Assembly: GCA_037367405.1 (NCBI GenBank)
Contig: JAZKJV010003261.1
Coordinates: 62,001-126,000, forward strand
DNA from: Ottelia alismoides
Lineage: Eukaryota > Streptophyta > Magnoliopsida > Alismatales > Hydrocharitaceae
Direction of reading: 5' to 3'
Length of the DNA stretch: 64,000 nt
A program made the translations under genes and the position numbers. Positions within the stretch are counted from its first letter, which is position 1; the number at the start of each line of letters is the position of its first letter. Of this stretch, positions 45,510 through 56,790 are shown piece after piece. Under the pieces are notes generated by a model. It had not been told where the DNA came from. It saw nothing but the letters and a program-made list of their open reading frames with translations, and made no database searches.

Positions 45510-45635
45510 TGTTGAGGGGAATAAGCAAGATAAATTCAATCAAACCCTAGAGTTCTCTTATATAGGAGAAAAGCTCTATGGGTAAATTACAGAAACATGA
45601 CAATTAAAAACTGAAATAACATAATTATTCTAACA
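45510..45635 (-). repeat. 3' LTR of the young copia
   Basis: 126 bp, TGTTGAGG...TCTAACA on the + strand. Next to it on the right is the polypurine tract, 'ctccccctcaagc' on the + strand (TGAGGGGGAG in sense). Confidence 0.95.
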
Positions 45636-45642
45636 CTCCCCC

Positions 45643-46249
45643 TCAAGCTGGAGCATATATATCTATCATGCTCAGCTTGGAACAACATAGATGAAAAGAA
45701 CCTCTAGCAAGAGCCTTGGTGAACATGTCTGCAATCTGCTCTCCTGATGATACATATGAGGTCGAAATAAGCCCCTTTTGAATCAAGTCCCGTGTATAAT
45801 GACACTCCACTTCAATGTGCTTTGTCCTTTCATGGAAGGCTGGATTATTGGTTATAAACAAGACGGCCTGATTATCATATTTAAGATGCATAGGAAGAGG
45901 TACTTCAATAGTTAAATCAGTCAAAACAGATTTGACCCACATCATCTCAGCACTACCTAGGGCCATTGCCCTATATTCTGACTCTGCACTGGATCGATCC
46001 ACGACGGTCTGTTTCTTACTCTTCCAAGCTACTGGTGAGCTGCCAACAAATACAATAAAGCCTGAAGTAGACTTTCTATCATTAGGGCACCCAGCGTAGT
46101 CTGCATCAGCACAATCTGTGACGGATATAGAGGTATCTCTTCTAAACAGAAGGCCAACCCCTGGAGACGACTTCAGATATCTCAAAATCATAAAAACAGC
46201 ATTCATGTGAGCCTGCCTGGGTTGCTCCATGAATTGACTTACCCTATTC
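45643..46249 (-). pseudogene. Copia RNase H and RT C-terminal part
   Basis: In sense orientation it begins just after the LINE with 'RVSQFMEQPRQAHMNAV', then 'ILRYLKSSPGVGLLF', the RNase H catalytic blocks ('DADYAGCPNDRKSTSGF', 'SSAESEYRAMA', 'DNQAVLFITNNPAFHERTKHI') and the terminal 'IADMFTKAL'. The acidic catalytic positions D, E and D are present. The reading frame is intact from the LINE border to the stop ahead of the polypurine tract, so only the insertion separates it from the RT. Confidence 0.92.
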
Positions 46250-46265
46250 ACCGCAAAGGCTATAT
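46250..46265. repeat. LINE target-site duplication, left copy
   Basis: accgcaaaggctatat, identical to 49074-49089. It lies beside the poly(A) end of the LINE (poly(T) on the + strand). Confidence 0.95.
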
Positions 46266-46445
46266 TTTTTTTTGAAGCCAAGAAGAGGGGGATACACTCG
46301 TTGGTGTTCACCCCAAAATATTAATAGATAAAGAAGGAGCTACAGAAAAGAAAGTAAAATGAAAAGCAAAGCCCCCCGCGAAGGAGGCCGGTAGCCTCTC
46401 GAGGGTGGCAACCATCACCTAAACAGAAGGAGAAAACAAAACTAA

Positions 46446-48365
46446 TCACACAAGGCACCAATTAGCTACCAAAGCCCTAGCACGACAGAAGACATTCTCC
46501 AGGTAAAACCGTTGCTCTGAGAAGATGGCGTCATTGCGAGCAAGCCAAAGCGACCACAAGCAAGCCACCGGAGCTAGGAAGCGCCTTCTCTCCAACCGCC
46601 TGTTAGAGAAGAGGGAGTCGCAGAAGGATTCCACGTCACGCGCGAGCATCCAATTCACGAAGGGGTCGTCCCACAGTGCCCGTACCATGGGGCACAGAAA
46701 TAGGAGATGGTCAAGAGTTTCCTCATTAGAAAGGCACAGGCCGCACGAGCTAGAGACCGAGGGTAACAATCTGGAACAACGATCGCGAGTCAAGAGCCTC
46801 CTTCTACGCAAGAGCCACAGGAAGAAGGTAATCCGAAGAGGCAAACCCAGGCCCCAGAAAAAGCCACAGTCACACACCAAAGCAATCGAACTAGGAGGCG
46901 GAGGACGAAGCAAAGACCCATAGGCCTTTCGAGTAGAGAAGTGGCCGTCCCGCCAAATCCAGTGATCCAAGCCACCAGAGGGAGAGCCCGCGAGAGCAAG
47001 AACATTCATCAAGGCCAGAAACTCATCGAACCTCTGATCGGAGAAGGAGCCCAGAAAGCGAGGAGACCAAGAATCATCCACCCAGCAGGAAGCGACGGAG
47101 GCACCCTTATTCTCCGCCAAAGCGAAGAGACGGGGGAAGCGAGAAGAAAGAGGCTCCCCATCCAACCAGCAGTCATTCCAGAAGGAGAAAGTGCGGCCGT
47201 CACCGAGCACGGGTTTGAAAGACGATCTAAACTTCACGAAAGCCTCCCGAATACCACGCCAAAAAGGAGAACTCCCGCCCGCGTCCTCCGAAGCTTCCGC
47301 ACCAGGCCACGCCCTCCCGTGAAGACCCCTCAAGATGGAAATGAAGAAGCTTTCGTCACTGCCCCAGACCCTGGCTGCCCATTTAAGGAAGAAGGCATCG
47401 TTGATCAACCTGAGACTCCTTACCCCCAAGCCACCCGCCGACTTCTCCCTCAAAACCTCCTCCCAAGCGACCAGGTGAATCCCCCTCCCACCGCTGCCCG
47501 ATTTCCCCCAAAGAAACTTCTTAAAGCAAGATTCAAGTCTATTGGCGATCCCCGCAGGCAGCCTACGCGTCGATAAGAAGTGAACGGGAATAGCGGCAAG
47601 GACCGAGCGAAGGAGAACCAGTCTCCCTCCTTTAGAAAGGAGAGCAGCACGCCAACTAGCCAACCTCGCCTCCACCTTCTCCACCACCGGGTTCCATTCT
47701 TTCAATCGAGGCCGCCCAACCACCAACGGAATCCCCAGATACTCCAGCGGGAGGGTGGCCGGAGCAGAGCCCAAAATGTTGGCGAAAACCGAAGCACGCG
47801 CCTCCGAAACACCAAAAGCAATGACTTTCGATTTGATGCCATTCACGCGTAAGCCGGAAAGCTCACTGAAGAGATCTAAAGTCGCCGACATAGCCGCAAG
47901 TTCCTCCTCACCCCCTTCGATAAAACACAGCGTGTCGTCCGCGAATTGAATAAGAGGCACTGAGATGGTTCCCTTAGAGAACCCCTTAGATAGGCTCGCG
48001 TCAACCACCCGAGTCACCATTCGAGCCAAAACGTCTGACGCAATCACGAACATGAGGGGGGCAAGGGGGCACCCTTGCCGAAGGCTCCGGCGAGGTTGAA
48101 AGCGACCCCCCTCCAACCCGCCATTCAGAAGAAGAGAAAAGGAGGAAGTCGTAACACAGCGCCGCATCCATGATATCCACAAGACAGGGAAACCACGCCT
48201 CTTGAGAGCAGACCAAAGAAAGGCCCAATCGACGCTGTCATAGGCTTTAGCAAAATCGATCTTCCATAGAACGCCTTGCCGCCCCGAGTTATTCCAATCC
48301 GCCACCATCTCGGACGCAACCACAATACAGTCGGAAATTTGCCTGCCTTTGATGAAAGACGCCTG
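46446..48365 (-). pseudogene. LINE reverse transcriptase, main part, with zf-RVT domain
   Basis: Non-LTR reverse transcriptase. In sense order: 'GVLWKIDFAKAYDSVDW' (RT block with the first catalytic Asp), 'RQGCPLAPLMFVIASDVL', 'LIQFADDTLCF' (FADD catalytic motif), the thumb region 'LPLEYLGIPLVVGRPR', then a long connection and a C-terminal zinc-binding reverse-transcriptase domain ('FFLWLLRRRRLLTRDR', 'CGLCLSNEETLDHLLFLC', CX2C...HX4C pattern). It ends 'ANWCLV' before the stop at 46446-46448. The longest open stretch is 625 codons. One frame shift near 48366-48375 separates it from the upstream part; otherwise it is well preserved. Confidence 0.93.
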
Positions 48366-49073
48366 AACGGAGAGATGATAGAGTGTAGCACCTGAGACAG
48401 TCTCCTTGCCAGGACTTTAGCGACAATTAAGTAAATGGCATTAGAAATGGAGATGGGGCGAAAATCCACGATATCCTCCGCCGCCTCCCGCTTAGGGATG
48501 AGGAGAAGGAGGGCTTTGTTAAGTCTATCAAACCCCACGTTGCCACCACAAAACTCCACGAGTACGTCAAATACCTCCTTGCCCACCAAATCCCAGAAAT
48601 CCTTGAAGAAAGCAACTGAAAAGCCATCAAGCCCGGGTGACGCGTCAGGATTAAGTTCCCACATGACCTCCTTAGTCTCCAACAATGACACCGGCCTAGT
48701 AAGCAAGGCACACTCCTCAGCAGAGATAGAGGGAACCCCAACACCGAGCCACTTCCAGCGCCGAGGAAGGCGAGCCGACATGGCGATCCTGAAGTGCCCC
48801 GAAATGGCCGCACCCATAGAGCTATCCCCAACAAAACGCTGCCCATCAACAGAAATAGCCCGCAGCGTACCGTTCCGTTTCCTCCCGCTAGCAACCCGGT
48901 GGAAATAGGTCGAGTTCGCGTCACCGTCCCTAAGCCATCTGAGCCTGGAGCGCTGACGCCATTCGATAGCTCTTTTCTTGTCTTCGTCCGCCACCTTGTG
49001 TTGCGCAGAAGACCGCTGTTCAAGTTCACTGACGCTAAGAGACCTCTCATTCTCCACAGAATCAAGTCTAGAA
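48366..49073 (-). pseudogene. LINE RT upstream part, fused in frame to copia
   Basis: Encodes the linker and the start of the RT: 'WLRDGDANSTYFHR', 'NPDASPGLDGFSVAFFKDFW' (typical L1 'SPGPDGF' block) and 'ALLLLIPKREAAEDIVDFRPISISNAIY', then the frame shift. By chance the truncation point reads in frame with the copia RT, producing one continuous 658-codon open frame from 50101 to 48125. This fusion is an insertion artefact, not a protein family. Confidence 0.9.
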
Positions 49074-49089
49074 ACCGCAAAGGCTATAT
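49074..49089. repeat. LINE target-site duplication, right copy
   Basis: Same 16 bp as 46250-46265. In copia sense it encodes part of 'DIAFAV', so both copies also mark the broken copia codons. Confidence 0.95.
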
Positions 49090-50160
49090 CCGGTCGGGTA
49101 ATAGTAACATACAACAACTTTCCCACGAGCTCTCTATATCGTCTCTTGTCCACCTCCTCAGAGTCATCATCATACAGTTTAACATTAGAATCCATAGGAG
49201 TAGTGGCTGGTCTACATCCTGCCATACCTGTCTCACATAACATATCAGTAATATACTTCCTTTGTGTCATTACCATGCCTTGCTCATTTCGTGCAAACTC
49301 CAATCCCAAAAAGTAACAAAGTGTACCCAGATCCTTCGTAACAAACTGCTCGCTAAGAAAGTCCTTGGCTGCTCGAATGCCCTGTTCATCACTGCCTGTG
49401 ATAACAATATCATCAACATATACTAATATGATCACAGTACCTCGCTGGTCTCTCTTTACAAAGAGAGTATGATCTGCTGTAGATCTGACGAAGCCCTTTT
49501 GTTCAATCAACTCTGAGAGCTTCTGAAACCAAGCCCGTGGACTCTGTTTCAGGCCATATATGGCCTTATGAAGACGGCACACCATACTGGACTCCCCCTC
49601 AGCAGCAAACCCTGGTGGCTGCTGCATATAAACCTCTTCCTGTAAGTCACCATACAAGAAAGCGTTCTTGACATCTAACTGAAACAGGTGCCAGTCACGG
49701 ACTACAGCAACTGCAATGAGAATCCGTAATGTAGAATGACGTGCTACTGGAGAAAACGTCTCCTGATAGTCCACCCCATATGTTTGGGTTAACCCACGAG
49801 CAACCAACCTGGCTTTGTATCTATCAACCGTACCATCAGCCCTATGCTTAACAGTAAAGATCCATTTGCTGCCCACTATTGACGCATCTGGTGGAGGACG
49901 CACAATACTCCACGTACCACGCGACTGCAACGCCGCCATCTCCTCTTCCATAGCTAAACACCACGGACTGCTCTGTAGTGCCTCCTGATATGACCGTGGG
50001 ATGTCAACTGCCGATAACCCAACAACAAACTGGCGAAAGTCCGGGGATAAACGCTCCAACGAAGCCTGAGATCCAAACTCCACCCCATATTTGGGATTCA
50101 TCGTCCGCGCACGCTTTTGCCTTCGATGGGCAGTAGGAATATCTAGGTCATCAACCGGAG
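49074..50160 (-). pseudogene. Copia reverse transcriptase (young element)
   Basis: Sense order: 'EEMAALQSRGTWSIV', '[18 protein letters not shown]', 'TFSPVARHSTLRILIAVA', 'FQLDVKNAFLYGDLQEEVY', 'QQPPGF', 'LHKAIYGLKQSPRAWFQK', catalytic 'LVYVDDIVITG' and 'RRYRELVGKLLYVTITRPDIAFAV', where the LINE interrupts. All catalytic residues are present. It is joined to the integrase frame by a one-base shift near 50150-50165. Confidence 0.94.
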
Positions 50161-51484
50161 TAGTGAAAGTTTATCAGTACCCTGTACATCCATCTGCGCA
50201 TGCAAATCACCTGTGCCATCAGTAGAACTCAAATGATCAGTACATACCTCGGGCGTGCTGGATGATGGAGGAGACACATGAGCAGAGGGCCGACGCTGAT
50301 AGACCTGAGGATAAAAAGTAGTAGCTGGTGGTGGCGGTGGTGGTGGTGGAGTAGGCTGTGGTGGTGGTGGTGATGTCGGAGTAGAGCATGGAACAGATGG
50401 AGGAGGAGGCACATAGATGTCGTCCCCTTCCTCTGAGTGAGTGAGTCTGTCACCTGTAGGAGAAAAATACATAATGTACTCAAAGAAGGTGACATCTGCA
50501 CTAACATAGTATCGTCGTCTAACTGGATCAAAACACCGATAACCTTTTTGGGTTTTGGAATAACCTACAAACACGCATTTGACAGCTCTGGGAGAGAGCT
50601 TGTCAAGACCAGGAGAGAAGCAATGAACAAACGCAACGGACCCAAAAACACGTGGTGTTAGGGAGAAAAGATCTGTCTTGGGAAACGCAGTCAAGAACGG
50701 GATCTTCTCCCCTAACACTGACGAAGGCATACGATTAACCAGATAGCAAACAGTTAGAACCGCATCCCCCCAATAGGAGTGAGGGGCACAGCTCTGAATC
50801 AAAAGGGTTCTGGTCATATCCAACAAATGACGATGTTTCCGTTCAGCCACCCCATTCTGTTGGGAGGTATATGCACAATACGTCTGATGCACAATCCCAT
50901 GAGACGTAAGGAATTTAGAAAGTTGGGTACTACGCAACTCTAGAGCATTGTCAGACCGTATGTACTTCACTCTAGCAGAGAAAATATTTTTTATTTCAAT
51001 AATAAAAGACTGAATAACATGACCAGCATCAGATTTATTTTTAAGAAGAAAGACCCAAGATAACCTAGAAGAATCACCGACAGCAACAAGATAAAACCTG
51101 TACCCTTGAAGATCAGGGACACGACTGGGACCCCAAATATCAAAATGAAGTAACTCAAACAGACCATGACGACTTGGACCTAGATGACTCTGAAACGACG
51201 ACCGGTGATGTTTCCCAAGCTGGCACGCCTCGCATTGAAAAGTAGACCTGGGAGAAATCTGTGGAAGGATATGAACCATCTTTTGCAACGGAAGATGACC
51301 AAAGTGGAGATGCCATGTGTAAGGAGAGACAGATCCAGCACTAACAGAAGAGACACCAGCATAAGGAGACTGCACCAGCCTATAGAGACCCCCTTGCTCA
51401 CGGTCAGTTCCAATCACTCTGCCCGTTAGGATTTCCTGAAACACAAGAGCAGATGGGTCAAATATGGCACGACAATGTAAATCT
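50143..51484 (-). pseudogene. Copia integrase (young element)
   Basis: Contains the N-terminal zinc-binding HHCC segment ('WHLHFGHL' ... 'CEACQLGKH') and the DDE core: Asp in 'LLHFDIWGPS', Asp in 'YIRSDNALE', Glu in 'QQNGVAERKHRH'. A C-terminal part follows with 'KCVFVGYSKTQKGYRCFDP' (the copia GKGY-like block) and a proline-rich linker. The frame is open for 433 codons. Frame shifts at each end (near 51484 and near 50155) break the polyprotein. Confidence 0.93.
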
Positions 51485-52661
51485 TAGTGATTTGACTAAT
51501 CGACAGTAAATTCATTGAAAAATCCGGAGCATAAAGAACATTCTGAAGCCGTATCGCAGGGGTCAACTGCACCTCCCCCTGACCAGTAATGGGAGAGTGT
51601 GTCCCATCAGCTATCACCACAGATCGTCCTGTCTGAGTTGCATTAAAAACATCCAATTGCTTTTTATCACCACATAAATGATGAGATGCTCCTGAATCCA
51701 CGATCCATTCTGATAGATCTGCTCTGTAACAACTAGTAAGAGCATATGCTGTACCTGACGTGGATGCTGATGCTGGACCAGCTATCTCCGAAGATCCGGA
51801 TGTACTGGCTGGCCCCTGACCTGGCATGATCTCTCTAAGCCGCGCCACTAACTCTTCGAACCTCTGATCTGGGACATGGGAAGGTCCCCCATCCTGTTGA
51901 GTCTGCTCCGCCACACGTGCTGTAGTAGGAGGAAACCCATGCTTAGAATAGCATGTTTCCTCAGTGTGACCAGGCCTGCGACAGTAAGTGCACGGATGTC
52001 GAGGAGGTCTGTAACCTCCTCCTCTGCCACGACCACCTCTACCTCGAAACTGTGGAGATCCTCCCCTGCCATGAGATGCTGCCATGGCTGAGGACGTCTG
52101 AGATCCACCATGAGATATGGAGAGTCTGCTCAACCTGCGATAGGCCTCTTCCATAGGAGGTATGGTAGCATCTGTAAGAATCTGTGCTCTGGCGGCGTCA
52201 TACTCCTGATCAAGAGCGGCTAGAAATACCCCTGTCATCACTGAGTCCCTATATGCCTTTAGCTGTTCTGGTGTGGCTGTCAACGGAATGTACCCGTGAA
52301 GCTTCTCAAACATACCCCTCATAGAGGTATACAGGGTATGAAGAGGACGACCGTTCTGTTTCATAGTGAAAATGTCATGCTGGAGTTGTAAGATCTTGGA
52401 CTCGTTCTTTGCCGGAGAATATGTGGCAGCGAGGATATCCCACATAGACTTCGCAGTGGGTTGACTCAGAATGTCGTTGGCTATCTCCATGGACACGGTA
52501 CCTGATAACCATACACGTGCATATGCATCGTCCGCCTCCCATGAGGCGTTAACCCCAGTCTTCTCAACAGGTTCCTCTTGTGTGAGGATATGCTTCTTGC
52601 CATTGCATTGCATGAGACTCATGAACTTGTTGTCTGACATGATGGCAACAATATTCTGCAA
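51485..52661 (-). pseudogene. Copia gag and protease (young element)
   Basis: Gag has the UBN2-like capsid core ('MWDILAATYSPAKNESKILQL', 'YTSMRGMFEKLHGYIPL'), an RG-rich stretch and one zinc knuckle CTYCRRPGHTEETC (CX2CX4HX4C). Protease follows in the same frame with active-site 'WIVDSGASHHLCG' and 'LYAPDFSMNLLSIS'. A single-base loss near 51484 shifts the frame before the integrase. The likely first Met is at or just inside 52661. Copia elements make one polyprotein from this order. Confidence 0.93.
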
Positions 52662-53260
52662 CTGGGGTTACAAAACTAGACAATAATGTCTACGTGAACA
52701 TATAGGAAGGCCGTTGTGAACGTAGACTCAAATCACAACGCCCTCCATACCTTGGACGAACCCTCTGTTTCGGTAACCTTGGACGAACCCTCTGTTTCGG
52801 TAGGGCAAACAGGAACTGGTATCACACGCGCACCCTCAGTCAAGCGTGGATGGTTCTCGCGCACAGAGGGCCAGCCAGGGGCACGCGCGCAGACGACTTG
52901 CGCACTGGATTCCGCGCGCGCAGGCAAGCTTCACGCGCAGGAGAGCACGCGCAAGGAGGCGCGCAAGGGTTTGCAGGCTTCACGCGCGCACGAAGAGGCT
53001 TCACGCGAAGGGGGGGGGCTCGTTGCGCAAAGCGACGCACGAGACTTCACGCGCGCACGAAGAGGCGCCCTGCTGTCAACGCCAGGAAGAGGCGCGCTCG
53101 AGGCTTCACGCGCAGGAGGCACGCGAGCAGGGGCACAGCCGCGCTTGCGGCGGAAGAGAGGGGGGGGGGCGGCGCCGATCGGAGAGAGAGAGAAAGAGAG
53201 GCCTGCGGGTGGGGTAGGTTAGGGTCAGGGTTTGGGTTTCGAGAACTCCGGTCTAGGACC
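52662..53260 (-). other. GC-rich untranslated leader of the young copia
   Basis: Between the primer-binding site and gag. 52800-53215 has many irregular copies of 'cttcacgcgc' and GCGC words, and a 24 bp tandem word (from 52754, 'ggacgaaccctctgtttcgg' twice). Open frames here exist on both strands only because of composition. Confidence 0.75.
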
Positions 53261-53275
53261 GTCGCTCTGATACCA
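53261..53275 (-). other. Primer-binding site of the young copia
   Basis: TGGTATCAGAGCGAC directly inside the 5' LTR, complementary to initiator methionine tRNA. Confidence 0.95.
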
Positions 53276-53405
53276 TGTTGAGGGGAATAAGCAAGATAAA
53301 TTCAATCAAACCCTAGAGCTCTCTTATATAGGAGAAAAACTCTATGGGTAAATTACAGAAACAAACAAGACAATTAAAAACTGAAATAACATAATTATTC
53401 TAACA
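53276..53405 (-). repeat. 5' LTR of the young copia
   Basis: 130 bp with 'ctcttatatagga' (a TATA-like word when read in sense). Nearly identical to 45510-45635. Confidence 0.95.
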
Positions 53406-53930
53406 ATAACCGTAAGATAAGCGAAGCTGGTCGATGGGTCTCATTCACCAATTACTTATGTTGGCAGTGTTAACTTTACTACTATATTCATATCTTTATT
53501 CATATCTTTAGGAGTTTAGTGTCCACCTAAGTTTCCCTTGAGCTTTCTGTTAGCTGCTTTTGTAAGCAGCTCAACTGTAGCACTAGTTTGCCGAGTGTTT
53601 CCTCTATTTTTGGGACATTCCAGACGAAGCACCAGACGAAGCATGTTATTAATTGGGATAAGAGAAGGATGGTCTCTACTACTTTATGTCTTATCTTTTC
53701 TACCTCTGTCGATGCTTCATTTATCTCTATTGGTCCACTTCAATGGTACTTTAGGTATCTCATCCGCCTCATCCCTGTCTTTGAAAATTCCCTGTACTGT
53801 CATCGCTTATCCCTTGCAAATTGGAGCCTATTCAGTTGTCTTAGATTGTTGTGATGTTATCCTTAAACAATTCTGGGTTATAGATATTCACTCACTCCGT
53901 TTATGTTGGTGATTCTAGTAAAGTTACTTG
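53406..53930 (+). pseudogene. Decayed copia-like fragment, right of the insertion
   Basis: Resumes the text interrupted at 45509. Shattered frames vaguely match the protease-integrase junction of copia ('RRMVSTTLCLIFSTSV' near 53663 parallels the GLYYL block). No catalytic residues can be assigned. Confidence 0.35.
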
Positions 53931-53944
53931 AGATTATTTTATAA

Positions 53945-54300
53945 AGAGGGCTTGGGATCATTTTTGTTGTCAAGATGCTTTTAATTGTGGAAATAAATTA
54001 AATAGAATACAAAATTAAGAGACAAGTCCAAAACATGATTTACATAGAACCCTACTCCCTAAGAAGCGGAATGAAATTGTAGGAGAAAGCCTTACGTGAC
54101 TAAGTATTCTATTCAATTCTCTTACTGCGCACAGTGGATGTGAGGCTCTATTTATAGCCCCAACCAAGTTCATCACTTAACGATATGGGACTAAACAACT
54201 CTCTGCTAAAGGCCACTTTATAAAATAATTACAAATCTCGCAGCGTTAATAAAGTGGCTAAATCCTTTTTACACAATGATTTAAAACCTATCTTGACTTG
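53945..54300. repeat. Possible solo LTR related to the 58183-61081 element
   Basis: Contains 'gatttacatagaaccctact' and 'gaagcggaatgaaa', near matches to the words in the LTRs at 58183 and 60789, and a 'tatttatag' word. Both ends are unclear. Confidence 0.35.
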
Positions 54301-54329
54301 GTTTTTATTTGTTCTACTCGATGTATCTT

Positions 54330-54940
54330 GCATTGGACTTCTAGTTTGTACTACTCAGAGAGAATGGAATTTCAGAAAGACATGCGGAGGGCTCGTGATC
54401 ATCCACGGGAAGGAGAAGCAACGAGAATGGAATTTCAGCAAATTTTGCGTGGCCCTTGCACCTTTTGCCATCGATCGGGACATGCGGAGGATACATGCTA
54501 CCAGAAGTATGGATATCCTGTTTCTGGTCGCTTGACAGAACAGATTGAGCCTTTAGATACACTTGCTTCCCAGGTCGATTCTCTCCTGCATGATATCATC
54601 TCTCGTATTCGAGAGATCATGACTCCTATTGCAGGAACCACCACTACATATACCACAGCCGTCGCTAAAGCCTCTTCGAGCTCCTCAAGTATTGCTTATG
54701 CTTTCACTGGTAGTAATGGTGCAGATATGACCGAGTGGATTATGGACTCTGGTGCTTCCCATCATCTTTGCGGAGACAGCACAACTGAGGTCCTACAGGA
54801 CCATACCACAGATGGGTTGCCATCCAATGGCAACCACTTACCGATTACAGGACAGGGGGAGGTGCATTTGATGCCGTCCATGTGTCTTTAGAATGTTTTA
54901 TATGCTCCTGATTTTCAGATGAATTTATTTTCCTATCTAA
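54330..54940 (+). pseudogene. Second copia: gag C-terminus and protease
   Basis: Same family as the young copia but on the opposite strand: zinc knuckle CTFCHRSGHAEDTC, a linker, then the protease active site 'WIMDSGASHHLCG' and 'LYAPDFQMNLFSYL'. A stop lies within the protease. The 5' part of gag and a 5' LTR are not found. Confidence 0.85.
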
Positions 54941-55715
54941 TTTATAATACCTCAGGAGCTAATGAGACTATTTTTGTGAAATTCAACTGTCTCAATTCTC
55001 GAGCAATCGCATCAAAAACCCGAGTCCCTGTGCAGATGAAGCCCAAGCGTCTAGTTCAGTTTCATCCTTTACTTGACTTGCTCGAGGGTAAATTCAGCAT
55101 GTCACAAATAAGAGCGAGGCCGATCGCGTTGCGCATCTTTCCTCTCGCATTCTCTCGACCCTTCTTTACTATATAATTAGTGGGGTCCTCTTCCGTTCCA
55201 CGATTCCCTCTCCGAAATCCGGTCTCTACTTAATCCCTTTCCCATCTCAGTACTCCAGGCGGGGCATGTGGTCACTTCGGGGCTTTCTGACGGAAATCAA
55301 GACACCCTTCTATTCCATTATGGAAAATTGTATTTTTAATAATAATTAATAATAAAATAATAATATTAATAAAAAATAATAATAAAAAATTAATAATAAA
55401 TAATTTATATGTTAATTATATTTTGATCTATTATACACACAAAATACATACAAAAAAAATTAAAATCATCTTTCTAGAATATATTAAGCTTGGGGAATTC
55501 GACAGTCAGTTATATATTAAATGCAAGAGAGAAGATCTATAGTCTCAGCTCTTCCACTGCTCCTTTGAAAGATCAATGCGCAGTTAGCAAGAGATGGTTT
55601 AGCCCTCAGACGGATGATGCTAGAATTAGAGAATGGTGGAACTTGCTCTTTGTCATTTATCGGGATTTTAGAAGGTCTTCAAGTCAAGCTTACGAAAAAG
55701 ACCTATATTACTCCT
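54941..55715. other. Unidentified insertion in the second copia
   Basis: The copia text is split here: the left side ends at 'NLFSYL' and the right side resumes with 'ITKDLDCHVIFDLSSLVF', which in the young copia are adjacent. The 775 bp between includes a (TAA)n-rich tract (55335-55410) and no recognisable gene. Its edges are uncertain and no target duplication was established. Confidence 0.45.
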
Positions 55716-56790
55716 AATCACACATTACTAAGGATCTGGATTGTCATGTCATCTTTGACCTTTCATCTCTTGTGTTTGAGGACACTCACGAGCAGCGTGA
55801 TTGGATGTGGCCGTGAGCAGCGAGAACTCTACCAACTGGTCTAACCTTCTCATGTTGGCATTTCTACTATACCTACTCGACCAGTCTCACCATAACTATA
55901 TCACCTTCGTTTTGGCCACCTTCCTCTACATAAGCTTTGTCATGTTTTCCCTCAGATTTCTACGAGATCCTCCTTCCAGTTTGAGGCATGCCAGCTTGGG
56001 AAGCATCACTATTCCTCCTTTTCATCCCGTCAGAGTTGGAGCAGTTCTCAGTTATTTGAGCTCCTTTATTTAGATATCTAGGGTCCCAGTTGTGTTCCTG
56101 ATCACTAGGACACCATTTTTATCTTATTGCTGTTGATGATTTATAAATTTTCCTGGGTCTTTTTAGTAAATAATAAGTTTGAGGCTGGATCTGTGACCAG
56201 TCTTTTATTATTGAGATAAAGAATATCTTTTCTGCCAATGTCACATATATTCGTTCTGATAATGCTTTAGAGTTCTGCACCTTACAACTTTCTGATTTTC
56301 TTATATTTCTTGGCATTATTCACCAGACCTCATGTGCCTATACATACTAGCAGAACAGTGTTGCCGAGCGCAAGAACCATCACTTACTTGATGTGACCCG
56401 AACATTGTTGATACATAGTTGTGCTCCTCATGCCTACTTGGGAGATGCTATCCTCATGGCTTGCTATCTGGTGAACCTCATGCTTTCATCTGTGTTGGGA
56501 GAGAAGATTCGTTTCTCGATTGCGTTTCCTAAGAAGGATCTTTTCTCTCTTACACCTCGTGTATCCAGTTCAGTTGCTTTTGTTCATGATGTCTCTCCAG
56601 GTCTTGACAAGCTCTCTCACAAAGAGCTTTCAAAAAAAAAGCTCTCTCACAAAGCTGTCAAGTGTGTTTTTTCCGATTACTCTCATACCCAGAAGGGGTA
56701 TCATTCCTTTGATCCGCTCAAGCGGAAATACTTTGTCATTGCTGACGTTACTTTCTTTGAGTCGGTTATGTATTTTTCTCCTACAGAAGA
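55716..56790 (+). pseudogene. Second copia: integrase
   Basis: Frame-shifted and stop-containing integrase: 'LRFGHLPLHKL', 'FEACQLGKHH', parts around the second Asp block ('IRSDNALEF' in a broken frame), 'RTLLIHSCAPHAYLGDAI', then 'KAVKCVFSDYSHTQKGYHSFDP' and 'KYFVIADVTFFESVMYF'. A 24 bp local duplication ('ctctctcacaaagct/gagctt') lies near 56615-56660. Confidence 0.85.

Larger units (their letters stand above)
46266..49073 (-). mobile_element. 5'-truncated L1-type LINE inserted in copia
   Basis: 2808 bp between perfect 16 bp duplications. The 3' end has a short poly(A) tail (46266-46273 as T on the + strand). The sense strand encodes the region between endonuclease and RT, the RT and a C-terminal zinc-binding domain. 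ORF1 and the endonuclease are missing, the usual outcome of incomplete target-primed reverse transcription. Confidence 0.95.
45510..53405 (-). mobile_element. Young Ty1/copia retrotransposon with nested LINE
   Basis: Short LTRs at 45510-45635 and 53276-53405 are nearly identical (two or three substitutions and one 4 bp indel). They are bounded by the perfect 5 bp target duplication ATAAC (45505-45509, 53406-53410). Transcription runs right to left: 5' LTR, primer-binding site TGGTATCAGAGCGAC (53261-53275), gag, protease, integrase, reverse transcriptase, RNase H, polypurine tract, 3' LTR. Gene order (integrase before RT) defines copia. Without the LINE it is about 5.1 kb, a normal size. It is inactive now because of two frame shifts and the LINE. 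Confidence 0.95.

Noticed and set aside
46941..47576. 211-codon + strand frame
   Set aside because: Antisense shadow of the LINE reverse transcriptase.
48125..50101. 658-codon 'single' protein combining copia RT and LINE RT
   Set aside because: The LINE target duplication shows it is a chance in-frame fusion of two elements.
52716..53281. Open frames up to 168 codons in the copia leader
   Set aside because: They lie between primer-binding site and gag, have CG-repeat composition and occur on both strands.
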